A stretch of 64,000 nucleotides of DNA from a bacterium. GTDB lineage: Bacteria; Bacteroidota; Ignavibacteria; SZUA-365. This document shows, piece by piece, positions 45,233 to 54,182 of this stretch. The notes below the pieces were generated by a model. That model made no database searches and was not told the origin of the DNA. It saw nothing but the letters and a program-made list of their open reading frames with translations. The number at the start of each line of letters is the position of its first letter. Positions within the stretch are counted from its first letter, which is position 1. The DNA is taken from assembly GCA_020444325.1 (NCBI GenBank), contig JAHLLD010000008.1, positions 1 through 64,000 of the forward strand, in the 5' to 3' direction. The position numbers and the translations under genes are program-made.

Positions 45233-48200
45233 ATGCAAAAACACTCACCACTGTTCCATCCAACAGGAAGCGATTCCTCCCCGGACTGCCAGTCAGGGCA
45301 GGGGGGCAGGCTCAAGCTCGCTTCACTCTTTGTCCTCGTTTTTCTCCTATTAACATCGGTTAGCAGCGCGCAGCTGAGTGGCAGTTATACCATCGGTCCG
45401 AGTGGAAACTATTCTTCATTCTCCGCTGCGGTCAGTGCGCTGACCGGCTCGGGTGTGTCCGGTCCGGTGACCTTCAATGTACTCGCGGGTACGTTCAACG
45501 AGACGATCACCATTCCCTCGATTTCCGGGGCGAGTGCGACCAATACGATTACCTTCGACGGTGGAACGGGCAACGCGGCCAGCCGTGTGCTGACCTACAG
45601 TGCCTCCTCCTCCTACACGAACCTCATTACCCTGAACGGGGCGGACTATATCCGCATCAGGAACATTTCCATTATCTCCACGGGCGCCTCGTACGGGACC
45701 TGTGTGCTGTTCACCAACTCGGCGGACCACAACGAGATTACGGACTGTATCATCCAGACGCCGCTGACTTCCTCGAACAGTCAGCATGTCGGTATCCGCG
45801 CGAGCACAACCTCCTCGACAGGATCTTCGGGTGATCACGGCAGTTACAACCTGATCAAGGACAACCAGATTTCCGGTGGATACGCCGGTATTTACTGGTA
45901 CGGATCCGGATCCTCGGACTACAGCACCGTGCAGGGAAACCAGTTCATCGGGAACACCGTCACGGAATACTATTATTACGGCATCCGCATCTACTACGCA
46001 GGCGGCAGCCTGGTGGTCAAGAACAACAGCAGTGTGCAGCGTGACGCTGGTGCCAGTTCCTCCGGCTACGCATACTATATCTACTATCCCAACAATGGTC
46101 CGGAAATCGCCTACAACTACGGTCGCGCGAACACCTGCGGACTGTACATGTACCGTCCGAACTACTATTACGCCTCGACAGCAAACCGCGCGCGCGTGTA
46201 CAACAACATGGCGATCGCGGACGGTGAGACGAGTACGCTGTACGGCATCTATTGCAGCTACCCGCGTTACACCGACGTGATGTACAACAGTGCCCGCCTG
46301 CTCGCAGGTGGCGACGGCACCGGTTCCAATACCGGATACATGATGTATCAGTACGGGGAAAGTTCAAATTACGATGTGCGCTGGCAGAACAACATGGCCA
46401 GCTACGAGGGAACGGGCACGCTTTACTGGTTCTACAACTACTACTACGAATCATTCTCCGTGTGTGACTACAACGTGTTCTACCGCGTTGGCAGTGGAAC
46501 GGATTATTTCCGCTGGGATGGCACTTCGTACGTCTCCCTCGCCGCCGCAAAGTCTGCATGGCCTGCATACAATCAGCATTCCACCATCGGTGATCCGAAC
46601 TACTTCTCGAACACCGATCTCCACAGTACGTCCATGACCGCATACCTGAACGCTACGCCGGTATCCGGTTATACGGACGATTTCGACGGGGACACGCGTT
46701 CGCTGACCACGCCCTGCATCGGTGCGGACGAATTCGTGCTGTCGAACATGAGTTACGCTTCCTCCACCTGCACGCAGAACAATACCGACGATGCTCCGGC
46801 CGGATTCGCGGATCAGGAAATTATCGGCATCGAAGTGGATGTCAACGGATCGCTCACTCCGATCAACGCGACATCCTTCACGCTGAGCACCGCCGGATCG
46901 ACGACAGCTGCGGACATCAGCGCCGCAAAGATTTACTACACCGGGCGCACGAACACCTTCGATGCGACGACGCTGTTCGGTACGTACAACAATCCCAGCG
47001 GCAGCTTCACGATCTCAGGCAGCCAGACGCTGGAAGGTCCCGGCACGAATTATTTCTGGCTGGCCTACGACATCGCAGCTTCCGCACCGACAAACAACTA
47101 CGTCGACGGACAATGCACGTCGGTCACCGTCGGCGGTTCGGCCTATACGCCGACCGTGACGAATCCCGCCGGCAACCGCCGCATCATCGCCCCGATGAAC
47201 GGCATCTACACCATCAATCCCGCTGGCAGCGGCTCCCGCAATTACACGAGCTTTGGCGCCGCCATCGCGGATCTGCAGGTCTACGGTGCGGGTGGAAACA
47301 TCACCTTCGAGGTGGCCGCAGCAACGTACAACGAGCAGATTTCCGTCCCGGAGATTCTTGGTGCAAGTGCGACAAGCACGATCACCTTCGATGGCGGTAC
47401 GGGCAATGCAGCATCGCGGATCATCACCTACAGTGCCGGACAGTATGACGCTGTCGTGACGCTCAACGGTGCAGACTACATTCGTTTCCGCAACCTGACC
47501 GTCAATTCGACGAACTCCTCCTACGGATACGGTTTCCTCTTTACGGCGGAAGCGGATTACAATGAGATCACCGACTGCGTGATCAACCTACCCTCCACGA
47601 CAACGAATTCGTATCACGTCGGTATCTGCGCAAGCAGCACGAGCAGCTACAGCGCATATGGCGACTGGGGTGATTACAACCTGATCAAGGACAACACCAT
47701 CAACAGCGGGTACTACGGCATCCGCTGGAACGGTTCAGGATCTTCGACCAACCTGACACAGTGCATCGGGAATCAGTTTATTGGCAATACCGTGCAGGAT
47801 TTCTATTACTACGGTATGTACCTGTACTATTCCGTGGGTGTGCGTGTGATTGATAACACGGTGGTCCAGCGCTCGAGCGGAACGTACACGACGTCAAGCG
47901 GATATGGTATCTACGTGTACTATCCGAACGATGGTCCCATTGTCGCCAACAACTATGCCGAGGCGCATTACAATCCCCTGCGCGTCTACCGCATCAACAA
48001 TGCGTACAATAGCACTGCCAATCGCGGTATGGTCTACAACAACATGGGTGTCGGCGTTGGAACATCGACCATGTACGGACTCTATGTCAGCTATGCGGCA
48101 TACGCCGATATCGTGTATAACTCGATGAACCTGATCAACAACAGCAGTACCTGTTATGGACTGTATGAATACGGGCAGTCGAGCAATTACGACGTCAAGG

Positions 48201-50632
48201 TTGCCAACAACTATATCTCGTATCAGGGTGATGGCACCTTCTATGCCATCTATAACTATTATTACGAGAGCCAGGCTCTGTTCGACTACAACGCCTTCTA
48301 CCATGAAGGAACCGGAACTGAGCAGTGGCGCTGGGATGGTACCTATTATACGTCCCTCTCCGCCCTGCAGTCCGCAGTGCCTGCGCAGCATCAGAATACG
48401 GTGGAAGGAAATCCCTACTTCGTCGCGCAGAACGATCTGCACAGCCGCAGTAATGTGGGTTATCTCGCAGGAACGCCGTGGCCGACGGTTACCACCGACT
48501 ACGATGGCGAACCCCGTCATGTCAGTACACCTTGTATCGGTGCGGATGAATATCCCGAGCCGCCGGCGGAGTATGACATCGCCGTACGCAAGGTGCTCGT
48601 CGATTATGCGACGGACAAGTGGGCCCGTCTCGAGGACCCCGCAACGCACAAGATCAAGGTGCTTGTCGAGAACGCCGGTCTGATCGCCGATCCGGGCAGC
48701 TTCGACATCGGTATCTCCGATGCCCCGATGAACGGAATCGGTGATGCGATGCTCGTCGAATCCTTCAATCCCACCTGGGATGCCAATGGAAAGGCTGTCG
48801 TCGAGTTCAAGTACGAGCTGACTGGACTCGCCCCCGTGCCCAGTGCAACGCTGTATGCGCGTGCATTCCTTTCGACCGAGCAGCGTCCAGTGAACGACCA
48901 GGGTTCCGATACCCATGAAGTCTTCAACTACAAGGTCCATGGATTCGAGAACTTCCAGAATTTCGAGGACAATGCGAACTTCACGTACGCAGATGGTTAC
49001 CTCGACATGCCCTGGACTGTTTACGATGTCAATGGCGGAACGACTCCTGAAATCCAGGGCGAAGCCATTGTCATGAACAGCGGTGCAAGCACCGTCGACG
49101 AATGGATCTTTACTCCCGCGGCCACCCTGCTCGAAGCATCGAGCTATCGCGTTGGCTTTGACTTTGCGAACAACGCCGCGACGCCCGTCTCCGTGGAGAT
49201 CGCGTACGGTATGTCCCCGAGCGCTTCTTCCATGACCACGTTCGCGACTTTCTCGAACATCGGCATAGGGAACTACACTGCGAAGCAGCTCTGGATCGCC
49301 TCCGGTGAAGCAGGCGAACCGTATTTCAATACGCCGATCGGTGGAGCGGGAATGTACTACATCGGTATCCATATCGTGACCAGCACGATCAATGCAGAGT
49401 GGTCGATGGATAACATCAAGCTGGACGACAATCCCTCGCCGCCGCCGAAAATCGGCTACGGAGCACCGGGAGATCCCGTTTCCAGTTTGATCAACACGAC
49501 GACCCCGCCCATCGTGGTGACAGTCAATTACAAGAGTCCGAATCCCGTGAACAGGACTTTCCAGGTCGCGAACACGATCAACATTTACGGACAGAACGGC
49601 GACTTCCTCTGGGATGTCGAATCCGCAGATTCCTGGATCTCGATCACCAAGGAAACTCCTGACCCGACGCTGCAGGGCTACAACTTCACGCCCCCGCGTC
49701 CCCGTCAGTTCCAGACCTTCACGATGACAATCAATCCCGCAGGACTCGCGCCGGGCAAGCACATCGGGTACCTGACCTTCTACGGCATCCTGTTCAACGA
49801 CGACTTCCCGCCCCCCAACAGCGGCCTGCTTGCCACGAACGAACCGCTCGTCGTCCCTGTTGAACTGAACATCGTCAGCACCGGCGGCAAGGGTGGTCCC
49901 GCTTCGGCGACAGCCACCTTCGGTCCGATGACCGTCCCGGGCAGTCCCTACACCTTCATCGATCCGAACTCGGGCACACCGATCGCAACCGTGCGTGTGA
50001 CGGCGGGACAGATCGACAAGATGACAATCACCTGCTACCCGAATCAGCTGCCGCAGAACCTCGCGCGCATGCTGTATGTGAAACGCTACTGGCAGATCAC
50101 GCATACGGGTACGGGCTGGACCGCGGATATCGACTTCCCGTACGCCGCAACCGAAGCCTCGATGATCTTTGATCCGGGTCAGCTTCGCGGCGTGCGCCAG
50201 GCAGTTCCGCTGGGTGCATGGGAAGACCCGATCATGGGTACAACCTCGTACTCTGACGTGCTGAACAGTTCGGTGACCGTGATGAACCTCAATGACATGA
50301 ACATCGGCGGAAATATCGCGCTTGCGCATCCGTACATGATTTTCGGTCGCGGCTCCGAGGAAGTTCCGACACAGTTCGGCCTCGCGCAGAACTATCCGAA
50401 CCCCTTCAACCCGTCAACATCCATCGTGTATAACGTCCCCGAGCAAAGTCACGTGCGCATCGCCGTCTACAACAGTCTCGGTGCCGAAGTGGCCGTGCTG
50501 GTTGATCGCACGCAGGCCGCCGGACGCTATGAAGCACAGTTCGATGCCGTCGACCTTCCGAGCGGCACGTACCTGTATCGCATGACTGCAGGCGACTTCA
50601 CGCAAACCCGCATGATGACGCTCAGCAAATAA
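45233..50632 (+). CDS. Giant double beta-helix T9SS surface protein
   Basis: 1799 aa, the largest gene in the window. The ATG follows GAGGTA; an unusually long n-region (30 residues) precedes the signal-peptide core [19 protein letters not shown]. Two Tyr/Asn-rich beta-helix modules (about 47-505 and 655-1105) are separated by a linker like that in the 40354 protein. The second helix is close to the 40354 helix (for example [25 protein letters not shown]). A CARDB-like region, an adhesin-like region ([11 protein letters not shown]), the shared ~430-residue module and the T9SS sorting domain (from about 1716) follow. It appears to be the 40354 architecture with an extra helix in place of the MAM-like head. 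Confidence 0.88.
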   Translation: MQKHSPLFHPTGSDSSPDCQSGQGGRLKLASLFVLVFLLLTSVSSAQLSGSYTIGPSGNYSSFSAAVSALTGSGVSGPVTFNVLAGTFNETITIPSISGASATNTITFDGGTGNAASRVLTYSASSSYTNLITLNGADYIRIRNISIISTGASYGTCVLFTNSADHNEITDCIIQTPLTSSNSQHVGIRASTTSSTGSSGDHGSYNLIKDNQISGGYAGIYWYGSGSSDYSTVQGNQFIGNTVTEYYYYGIRIYYAGGSLVVKNNSSVQRDAGASSSGYAYYIYYPNNGPEIAYNYGRANTCGLYMYRPNYYYASTANRARVYNNMAIADGETSTLYGIYCSYPRYTDVMYNSARLLAGGDGTGSNTGYMMYQYGESSNYDVRWQNNMASYEGTGTLYWFYNYYYESFSVCDYNVFYRVGSGTDYFRWDGTSYVSLAAAKSAWPAYNQHSTIGDPNYFSNTDLHSTSMTAYLNATPVSGYTDDFDGDTRSLTTPCIGADEFVLSNMSYASSTCTQNNTDDAPAGFADQEIIGIEVDVNGSLTPINATSFTLSTAGSTTAADISAAKIYYTGRTNTFDATTLFGTYNNPSGSFTISGSQTLEGPGTNYFWLAYDIAASAPTNNYVDGQCTSVTVGGSAYTPTVTNPAGNRRIIAPMNGIYTINPAGSGSRNYTSFGAAIADLQVYGAGGNITFEVAAATYNEQISVPEILGASATSTITFDGGTGNAASRIITYSAGQYDAVVTLNGADYIRFRNLTVNSTNSSYGYGFLFTAEADYNEITDCVINLPSTTTNSYHVGICASSTSSYSAYGDWGDYNLIKDNTINSGYYGIRWNGSGSSTNLTQCIGNQFIGNTVQDFYYYGMYLYYSVGVRVIDNTVVQRSSGTYTTSSGYGIYVYYPNDGPIVANNYAEAHYNPLRVYRINNAYNSTANRGMVYNNMGVGVGTSTMYGLYVSYAAYADIVYNSMNLINNSSTCYGLYEYGQSSNYDVKVANNYISYQGDGTFYAIYNYYYESQALFDYNAFYHEGTGTEQWRWDGTYYTSLSALQSAVPAQHQNTVEGNPYFVAQNDLHSRSNVGYLAGTPWPTVTTDYDGEPRHVSTPCIGADEYPEPPAEYDIAVRKVLVDYATDKWARLEDPATHKIKVLVENAGLIADPGSFDIGISDAPMNGIGDAMLVESFNPTWDANGKAVVEFKYELTGLAPVPSATLYARAFLSTEQRPVNDQGSDTHEVFNYKVHGFENFQNFEDNANFTYADGYLDMPWTVYDVNGGTTPEIQGEAIVMNSGASTVDEWIFTPAATLLEASSYRVGFDFANNAATPVSVEIAYGMSPSASSMTTFATFSNIGIGNYTAKQLWIASGEAGEPYFNTPIGGAGMYYIGIHIVTSTINAEWSMDNIKLDDNPSPPPKIGYGAPGDPVSSLINTTTPPIVVTVNYKSPNPVNRTFQVANTINIYGQNGDFLWDVESADSWISITKETPDPTLQGYNFTPPRPRQFQTFTMTINPAGLAPGKHIGYLTFYGILFNDDFPPPNSGLLATNEPLVVPVELNIVSTGGKGGPASATATFGPMTVPGSPYTFIDPNSGTPIATVRVTAGQIDKMTITCYPNQLPQNLARMLYVKRYWQITHTGTGWTADIDFPYAATEASMIFDPGQLRGVRQAVPLGAWEDPIMGTTSYSDVLNSSVTVMNLNDMNIGGNIALAHPYMIFGRGSEEVPTQFGLAQNYPNPFNPSTSIVYNVPEQSHVRIAVYNSLGAEVAVLVDRTQAAGRYEAQFDAVDLPSGTYLYRMTAGDFTQTRMMTLSK

Positions 50633-50667
50633 ACCCCGACGCATCCGCCCCTGGCGGAGCAGGCAAG

Positions 50668-50700
50668 CGGGCAGTGCCATATACTGGCGCTGCCCGTTTT
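50668..50700 (+). terminator. Terminator of the 45233 gene
   Basis: 12-bp stem CGGGCAGTGCCA / TGGCGCTGCCCG with one G-T pair, loop TATAC, then TTTT. Confidence 0.82.
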
Positions 50701-50784
50701 GCGTTGAATGGAAGGATAGAAAAATCGAACGATGGAAATATCAAGCAATCGAAATTGAGAAAACCTGGAGGATGTCACGCGCCG

Positions 50785-50858
50785 CCCCGATGGAATCGGG
50801 GTGGCTCCAGCGCTCCGATGAAATCGGAGCTCCCGCGTTCACTCGATGAAGTCGAGTG
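50785..50858. repeat. Three consecutive GNA-loop hairpins
   Basis: CCCCGAT-GGA-ATCGGGG (50785-50801), GCTCCGAT-GAA-ATCGGAGC (50812-50830) and CACTCGAT-GAA-GTCGAGTG (50840-50858). The middle one is framed by GGCTCCAGCG and CTCCCGCG, as is the hairpin at 33431-33447. They lie between two convergent genes, each of which has its own terminator. Confidence 0.75.
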
Positions 50859-50914
50859 GACTCGCGCAATGAGCCTGATTGCTTGAATTCAGCGGAAATA
50901 TGCGAAAGGTGCAT

Positions 50915-50959
50915 AAAAAACAGCCTGAGAATATGCAGAAACTGCATATTCTCAGGCTG
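50915..50959 (-). terminator. Terminator of the minus-strand T9SS gene
   Basis: 18-bp perfect stem (50921-50938 with 50942-50959) and 3-base loop; on the minus strand it is followed by six T. It ends the gene at 50986. Confidence 0.9.
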
Positions 50960-50985
50960 CACAGTAGTTAATTGGCCGAAGCCCG

Positions 50986-53874
50986 TCAGCGAATGAGGCT
51001 CATGCGCTGTGTGCGCACAACGTTTCCGGCGGTGAGGCGGACGAGGTACATGCCAGCAGGGAGCGTCCCGGCATCGAAGTGGACGCGGTAGCTGCCTGCC
51101 GCATAGCTGCCGCTGCAGAGGGAAGCCACGCGTCGTCCATGCGTATCGTAGACCTGCAGCGTCACCCTCTGCTGATGAGGAAGGGCGAAAACGATGCTCG
51201 TACCGTCCGCAAACGGATTCGGATAATTCTGCTGAAGCGTGGCCTGCGCCGGAATGGCGGCATCGAGATGTTCGACGGTGAGCGTGCGATCGCAGGCGAT
51301 GGTCAGTGTGTCGGAGCATCGCACGGTGCGTCCCGTGAGCGTCTGCCAGAGTACAAGGAAATCCTCATTTCCAATCCAGCCGTTGTTGAAACACACGGTG
51401 AATCCGTCGAGCGAGCCGGCTTCAAGGATCGGACTTCCTGTCGTACTCCACTGCATGTACGTCGTATCTCCGCTCAGCGTCCAATCATCGGGAGAAACGA
51501 TGGTACTCGCGAAAGCCGAGGCACCAGGAGTAAGCACAGACAGTGTGAAGCCGTCGATCTCCCCGCTTCCGCTGTTCTGCACGCGAATATCGAAGCAGCA
51601 GGGACGTGCGGCATCCGTGGAGAACGTAACCGTATCGCAGGCAGCACTCGGACAGGGAAGAGCCGGCAGCATGGAGCCGCAGAGCATGGCGTCGCCAGCC
51701 ATCGCTTCCCATTGCCAGCGAATACTGTCGCAGCCGGGAGCTTCGGACAACGTGAGATCGAAGGATGCCGAAATGTTGTCCGTCAGGATAGGCGCGTCGG
51801 GCGTAATGATGACAGTATCCTTTGTCGCGCTGATATCCATCGTCCAGCTTTTGGGAATGTTTACAGCGTCGAATCCTGTTCCCGCGGTCAGCACTGAAAT
51901 GCGCAGTTGCTCGACCACGGCTTCAGGTGAAATAATGTTGTGGAAAGACAGCCGCCGCTGCAGCGCGTGAGATCCTTCCTGAACGTTCATTTCGCCACAT
52001 TTTTCTTCTGCTGCACAAAAAAGACTGTCGAAGCCGCAGCAGATGGGACCGCTCGCGTCTTCGGTGCACCATTCAAACAGCACGGTTTCAGAGGAGGATT
52101 CCACTGTGAGGTCGAACGCGAGTCCTTCCGTCGTCGCCGTATCCCGCTGCACGGTGAGTACACCGCTGCTGCCGTCGGAGCTTACGACCCAGCCGGCAGG
52201 CACGTTCTGCGCATTGAATCGGGTGGAAGGTGTCAGTGCCTGCAGCCTGAACTGTGTCGTCAGCGATGCAGGGAGGTGCAGATTTACAAACCCTGCTTTC
52301 CACTGGCAGCTTCCGGGGACGGGGGCTTCCGTCAGCAGCAGCGAGTCGCAGCGGCTCTCCCCGCTGGTGATTGGAAGGACCAGGGTATCGCAGCAGGCTT
52401 CATTCCCGTCAAAACTCGTACAGACCTGGAGAAGCACCGTGTCCTGCTGCGCACCATCGAAGGCCACTTCAAAGCCGTCGGCCGTCCCACCCGGGAAGAC
52501 CGTGGTACCCCGGAACGCGGCCGAAGCTGATGTGCTGTTCTGCAGGGTCCATCCCGAGGGGGGAGAGACTGTCGAGAGTGTCGGACTGCTGTTGAGGATT
52601 TCCAGCGAGAATCCGTTCACGGGAAGGGCGGGCAGGCGGCGATTGAAAAATCCGAGAACGTAGTTTTGTCCCCCCGTGCGTCGTGCGAGGAAGAGATCAC
52701 AGAGTCCGTCAATGGACGGAACGAACGCGCGTTGTTCCACCGAACAGATCTGCTTTCCTGCCGTCTCACTCGTTACACGGAAGAGCACGCTGTCAACGCC
52801 GCTGGCGTTGGTAACACAGAACGTGAACGTCCCGACCGAGTCCCCATTGCCAATGCCCGTTCCCGGTGCAACGAAACGCAGGAACTTGGCGGTTTCCTGT
52901 GTGAGGTTCCATGGTCCGGAGGCACCAGTGGAGAACACTGCGCCATCGCTGACCACCTGCACGAGGATGGATGTGACGTCTGACTGCGGCTCATGCAGAT
53001 TGAAGAACGTCAGCGCCTTGCAGGCGGGATTCGTTTTATTCGGGTCGAATGTCAACACCATGGAGTCGCAGCGAGGCTGCCTGCCGAGGCGGATGCGCAG
53101 AGTGTCGGAAGACAGTCCAATGCCGTTGTTGCCTGTACTCCACAGCAGGCTGACGGTGTCTGTATTGGGTGGAGTCTGTGTGAAACAGAGCTGGATTCCC
53201 GGAAGACTGTCGTTTGGGTTCAGTGGGTCCGGATCGGCGGTGAGCGTCGTCGTACCGGCGTTGGACTGCACTGCCCATCCCGCGGGAGGGGTGATATTCG
53301 GGTTGGCCCCTGGTGTCAGGGATGTAAGAGAGAGTTCATCAATGGCCAGATTGAGGCTGTTGAAATTGTGCAGCGTAAGCCGGTGGCAGCGCCAGTCGAC
53401 GGGGTGGAGGGTCGCCGCAAGGGAGTCTTCGCGTTCCATAGCCTGGCACGCAAGTGTTTCCGTTCCGCTGCAAATCTGCGTGGCACCGTCGAAGGTCGTC
53501 CACTTGACCTGATAATCCCTGTCATTTGCGCAGACGCGGGAGAGGCATACCAGGTTGACATACATATCCACGCCTGTTCGGAGTCCTCCACTTCCCGCGT
53601 CAAGTTCCAGGATATTGGGGGCTGGCAGTGCGACGGTCCAGCTGTCCACCAGTGCCGTGCCTGCCCAGCTCATTCCCGAAGTCAGGAGTTCAAAGCGAAT
53701 GCGGGTAATGGTCTTGCGATCCACGTTGCGGTTCTGTACGAACCAGTTGGTACATCCGGTGGGACTCTTTTTCACCGCGGTCACGGAATCGCACTGGGCA
53801 AGGGCCGTGCTCCGGGGCAGGAAAAAGAAGAGCAGCAGCAGGATTGGCAGGGAAGGAATGGAGGGGGTGCGCAT
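50986..53874 (-). CDS. Secreted T9SS protein with repeated Ig-like domains
   Basis: 962 aa from the ATG at 53874, supported by GAGG seven bases upstream and a signal peptide (LPILLLLFFFLPRSTALAQ). The open frame reaches 53955 but the extra part is not signal-like. The body is a string of about eight related ~100-residue beta-sandwich-like repeats with recurrent phrases (CDSV/CDSL, GWxxxSxxGxxTL, DTVLLxxxT, EACCDTL, CCGFDSL) and paired cysteines. It ends in a T9SS sorting domain (NYPNPFADGTSIVF). Ligand unknown; unrelated to the other giant proteins except in the sorting domain. Confidence 0.86.
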   Translation of the reverse strand: MRTPSIPSLPILLLLFFFLPRSTALAQCDSVTAVKKSPTGCTNWFVQNRNVDRKTITRIRFELLTSGMSWAGTALVDSWTVALPAPNILELDAGSGGLRTGVDMYVNLVCLSRVCANDRDYQVKWTTFDGATQICSGTETLACQAMEREDSLAATLHPVDWRCHRLTLHNFNSLNLAIDELSLTSLTPGANPNITPPAGWAVQSNAGTTTLTADPDPLNPNDSLPGIQLCFTQTPPNTDTVSLLWSTGNNGIGLSSDTLRIRLGRQPRCDSMVLTFDPNKTNPACKALTFFNLHEPQSDVTSILVQVVSDGAVFSTGASGPWNLTQETAKFLRFVAPGTGIGNGDSVGTFTFCVTNASGVDSVLFRVTSETAGKQICSVEQRAFVPSIDGLCDLFLARRTGGQNYVLGFFNRRLPALPVNGFSLEILNSSPTLSTVSPPSGWTLQNSTSASAAFRGTTVFPGGTADGFEVAFDGAQQDTVLLQVCTSFDGNEACCDTLVLPITSGESRCDSLLLTEAPVPGSCQWKAGFVNLHLPASLTTQFRLQALTPSTRFNAQNVPAGWVVSSDGSSGVLTVQRDTATTEGLAFDLTVESSSETVLFEWCTEDASGPICCGFDSLFCAAEEKCGEMNVQEGSHALQRRLSFHNIISPEAVVEQLRISVLTAGTGFDAVNIPKSWTMDISATKDTVIITPDAPILTDNISASFDLTLSEAPGCDSIRWQWEAMAGDAMLCGSMLPALPCPSAACDTVTFSTDAARPCCFDIRVQNSGSGEIDGFTLSVLTPGASAFASTIVSPDDWTLSGDTTYMQWSTTGSPILEAGSLDGFTVCFNNGWIGNEDFLVLWQTLTGRTVRCSDTLTIACDRTLTVEHLDAAIPAQATLQQNYPNPFADGTSIVFALPHQQRVTLQVYDTHGRRVASLCSGSYAAGSYRVHFDAGTLPAGMYLVRLTAGNVVRTQRMSLIR

Positions 53875-53906
53875 GGGATATCCTCGATCTCTGGTCAGGA
53901 TTGCAG

Positions 53907-53937
53907 CAAATGTGTGTCGTATGACGCAGAATACGAA
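53907..53937 (-). promoter_or_regulatory. Probable promoter for the 50986 gene (TTC-N20-CACATTTG)
   Basis: On the minus strand TTC (53937-53935), 20 bases, CACATTTG (53914-53907), one base from TAnnTTTG. Predicted leader about 25 bases. Confidence 0.42.
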
Positions 53938-53960
53938 AAAAGCGCTTCCATTCATATCAA

Positions 53961-53991
53961 TTGACTTTTGAACCCGTTGTTACTATGTTCA
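53961..53991 (+). promoter_or_regulatory. Promoter for the 54183 gene (TTG-N20-TATGTTCA)
   Basis: TTG (53961-53963, as TTGAC), 20 bases, TATGTTCA (53984-53991). The end of the -7 element departs from TTTG. Confidence 0.45.
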
Positions 53992-54182
53992 AGAAAGACC
54001 ACCCTTATCGCAGTCCAGATAACGGAAATTGTCCTCCTTCCAAACGAAACCAATGGATAATATGACGACCTGCTCCGTCCGTCGTATGTTTTTCCCTCGC
54101 ATGATCACGGGCACGCATTTCCTTTCGAATATTCTGCACGCATTTGCTAAGTGATTTTTCACCATCTAATTGGAGGTAGTTT

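Larger units (their letters stand above)
53875..54182. other. Divergent promoter region
   Basis: 308 bases between divergent T9SS genes. It holds a promoter-like site for each direction, and a leader of about 185 bases for the plus-strand gene containing a short open frame (54053-54154) that has no ribosome-binding site. Confidence 0.55.

Noticed and set aside
54053-54154. 33-codon open frame in the leader of the 54183 gene
   Set aside because: It begins with ATG but has no Shine-Dalgarno sequence and no resemblance to known leader peptides.
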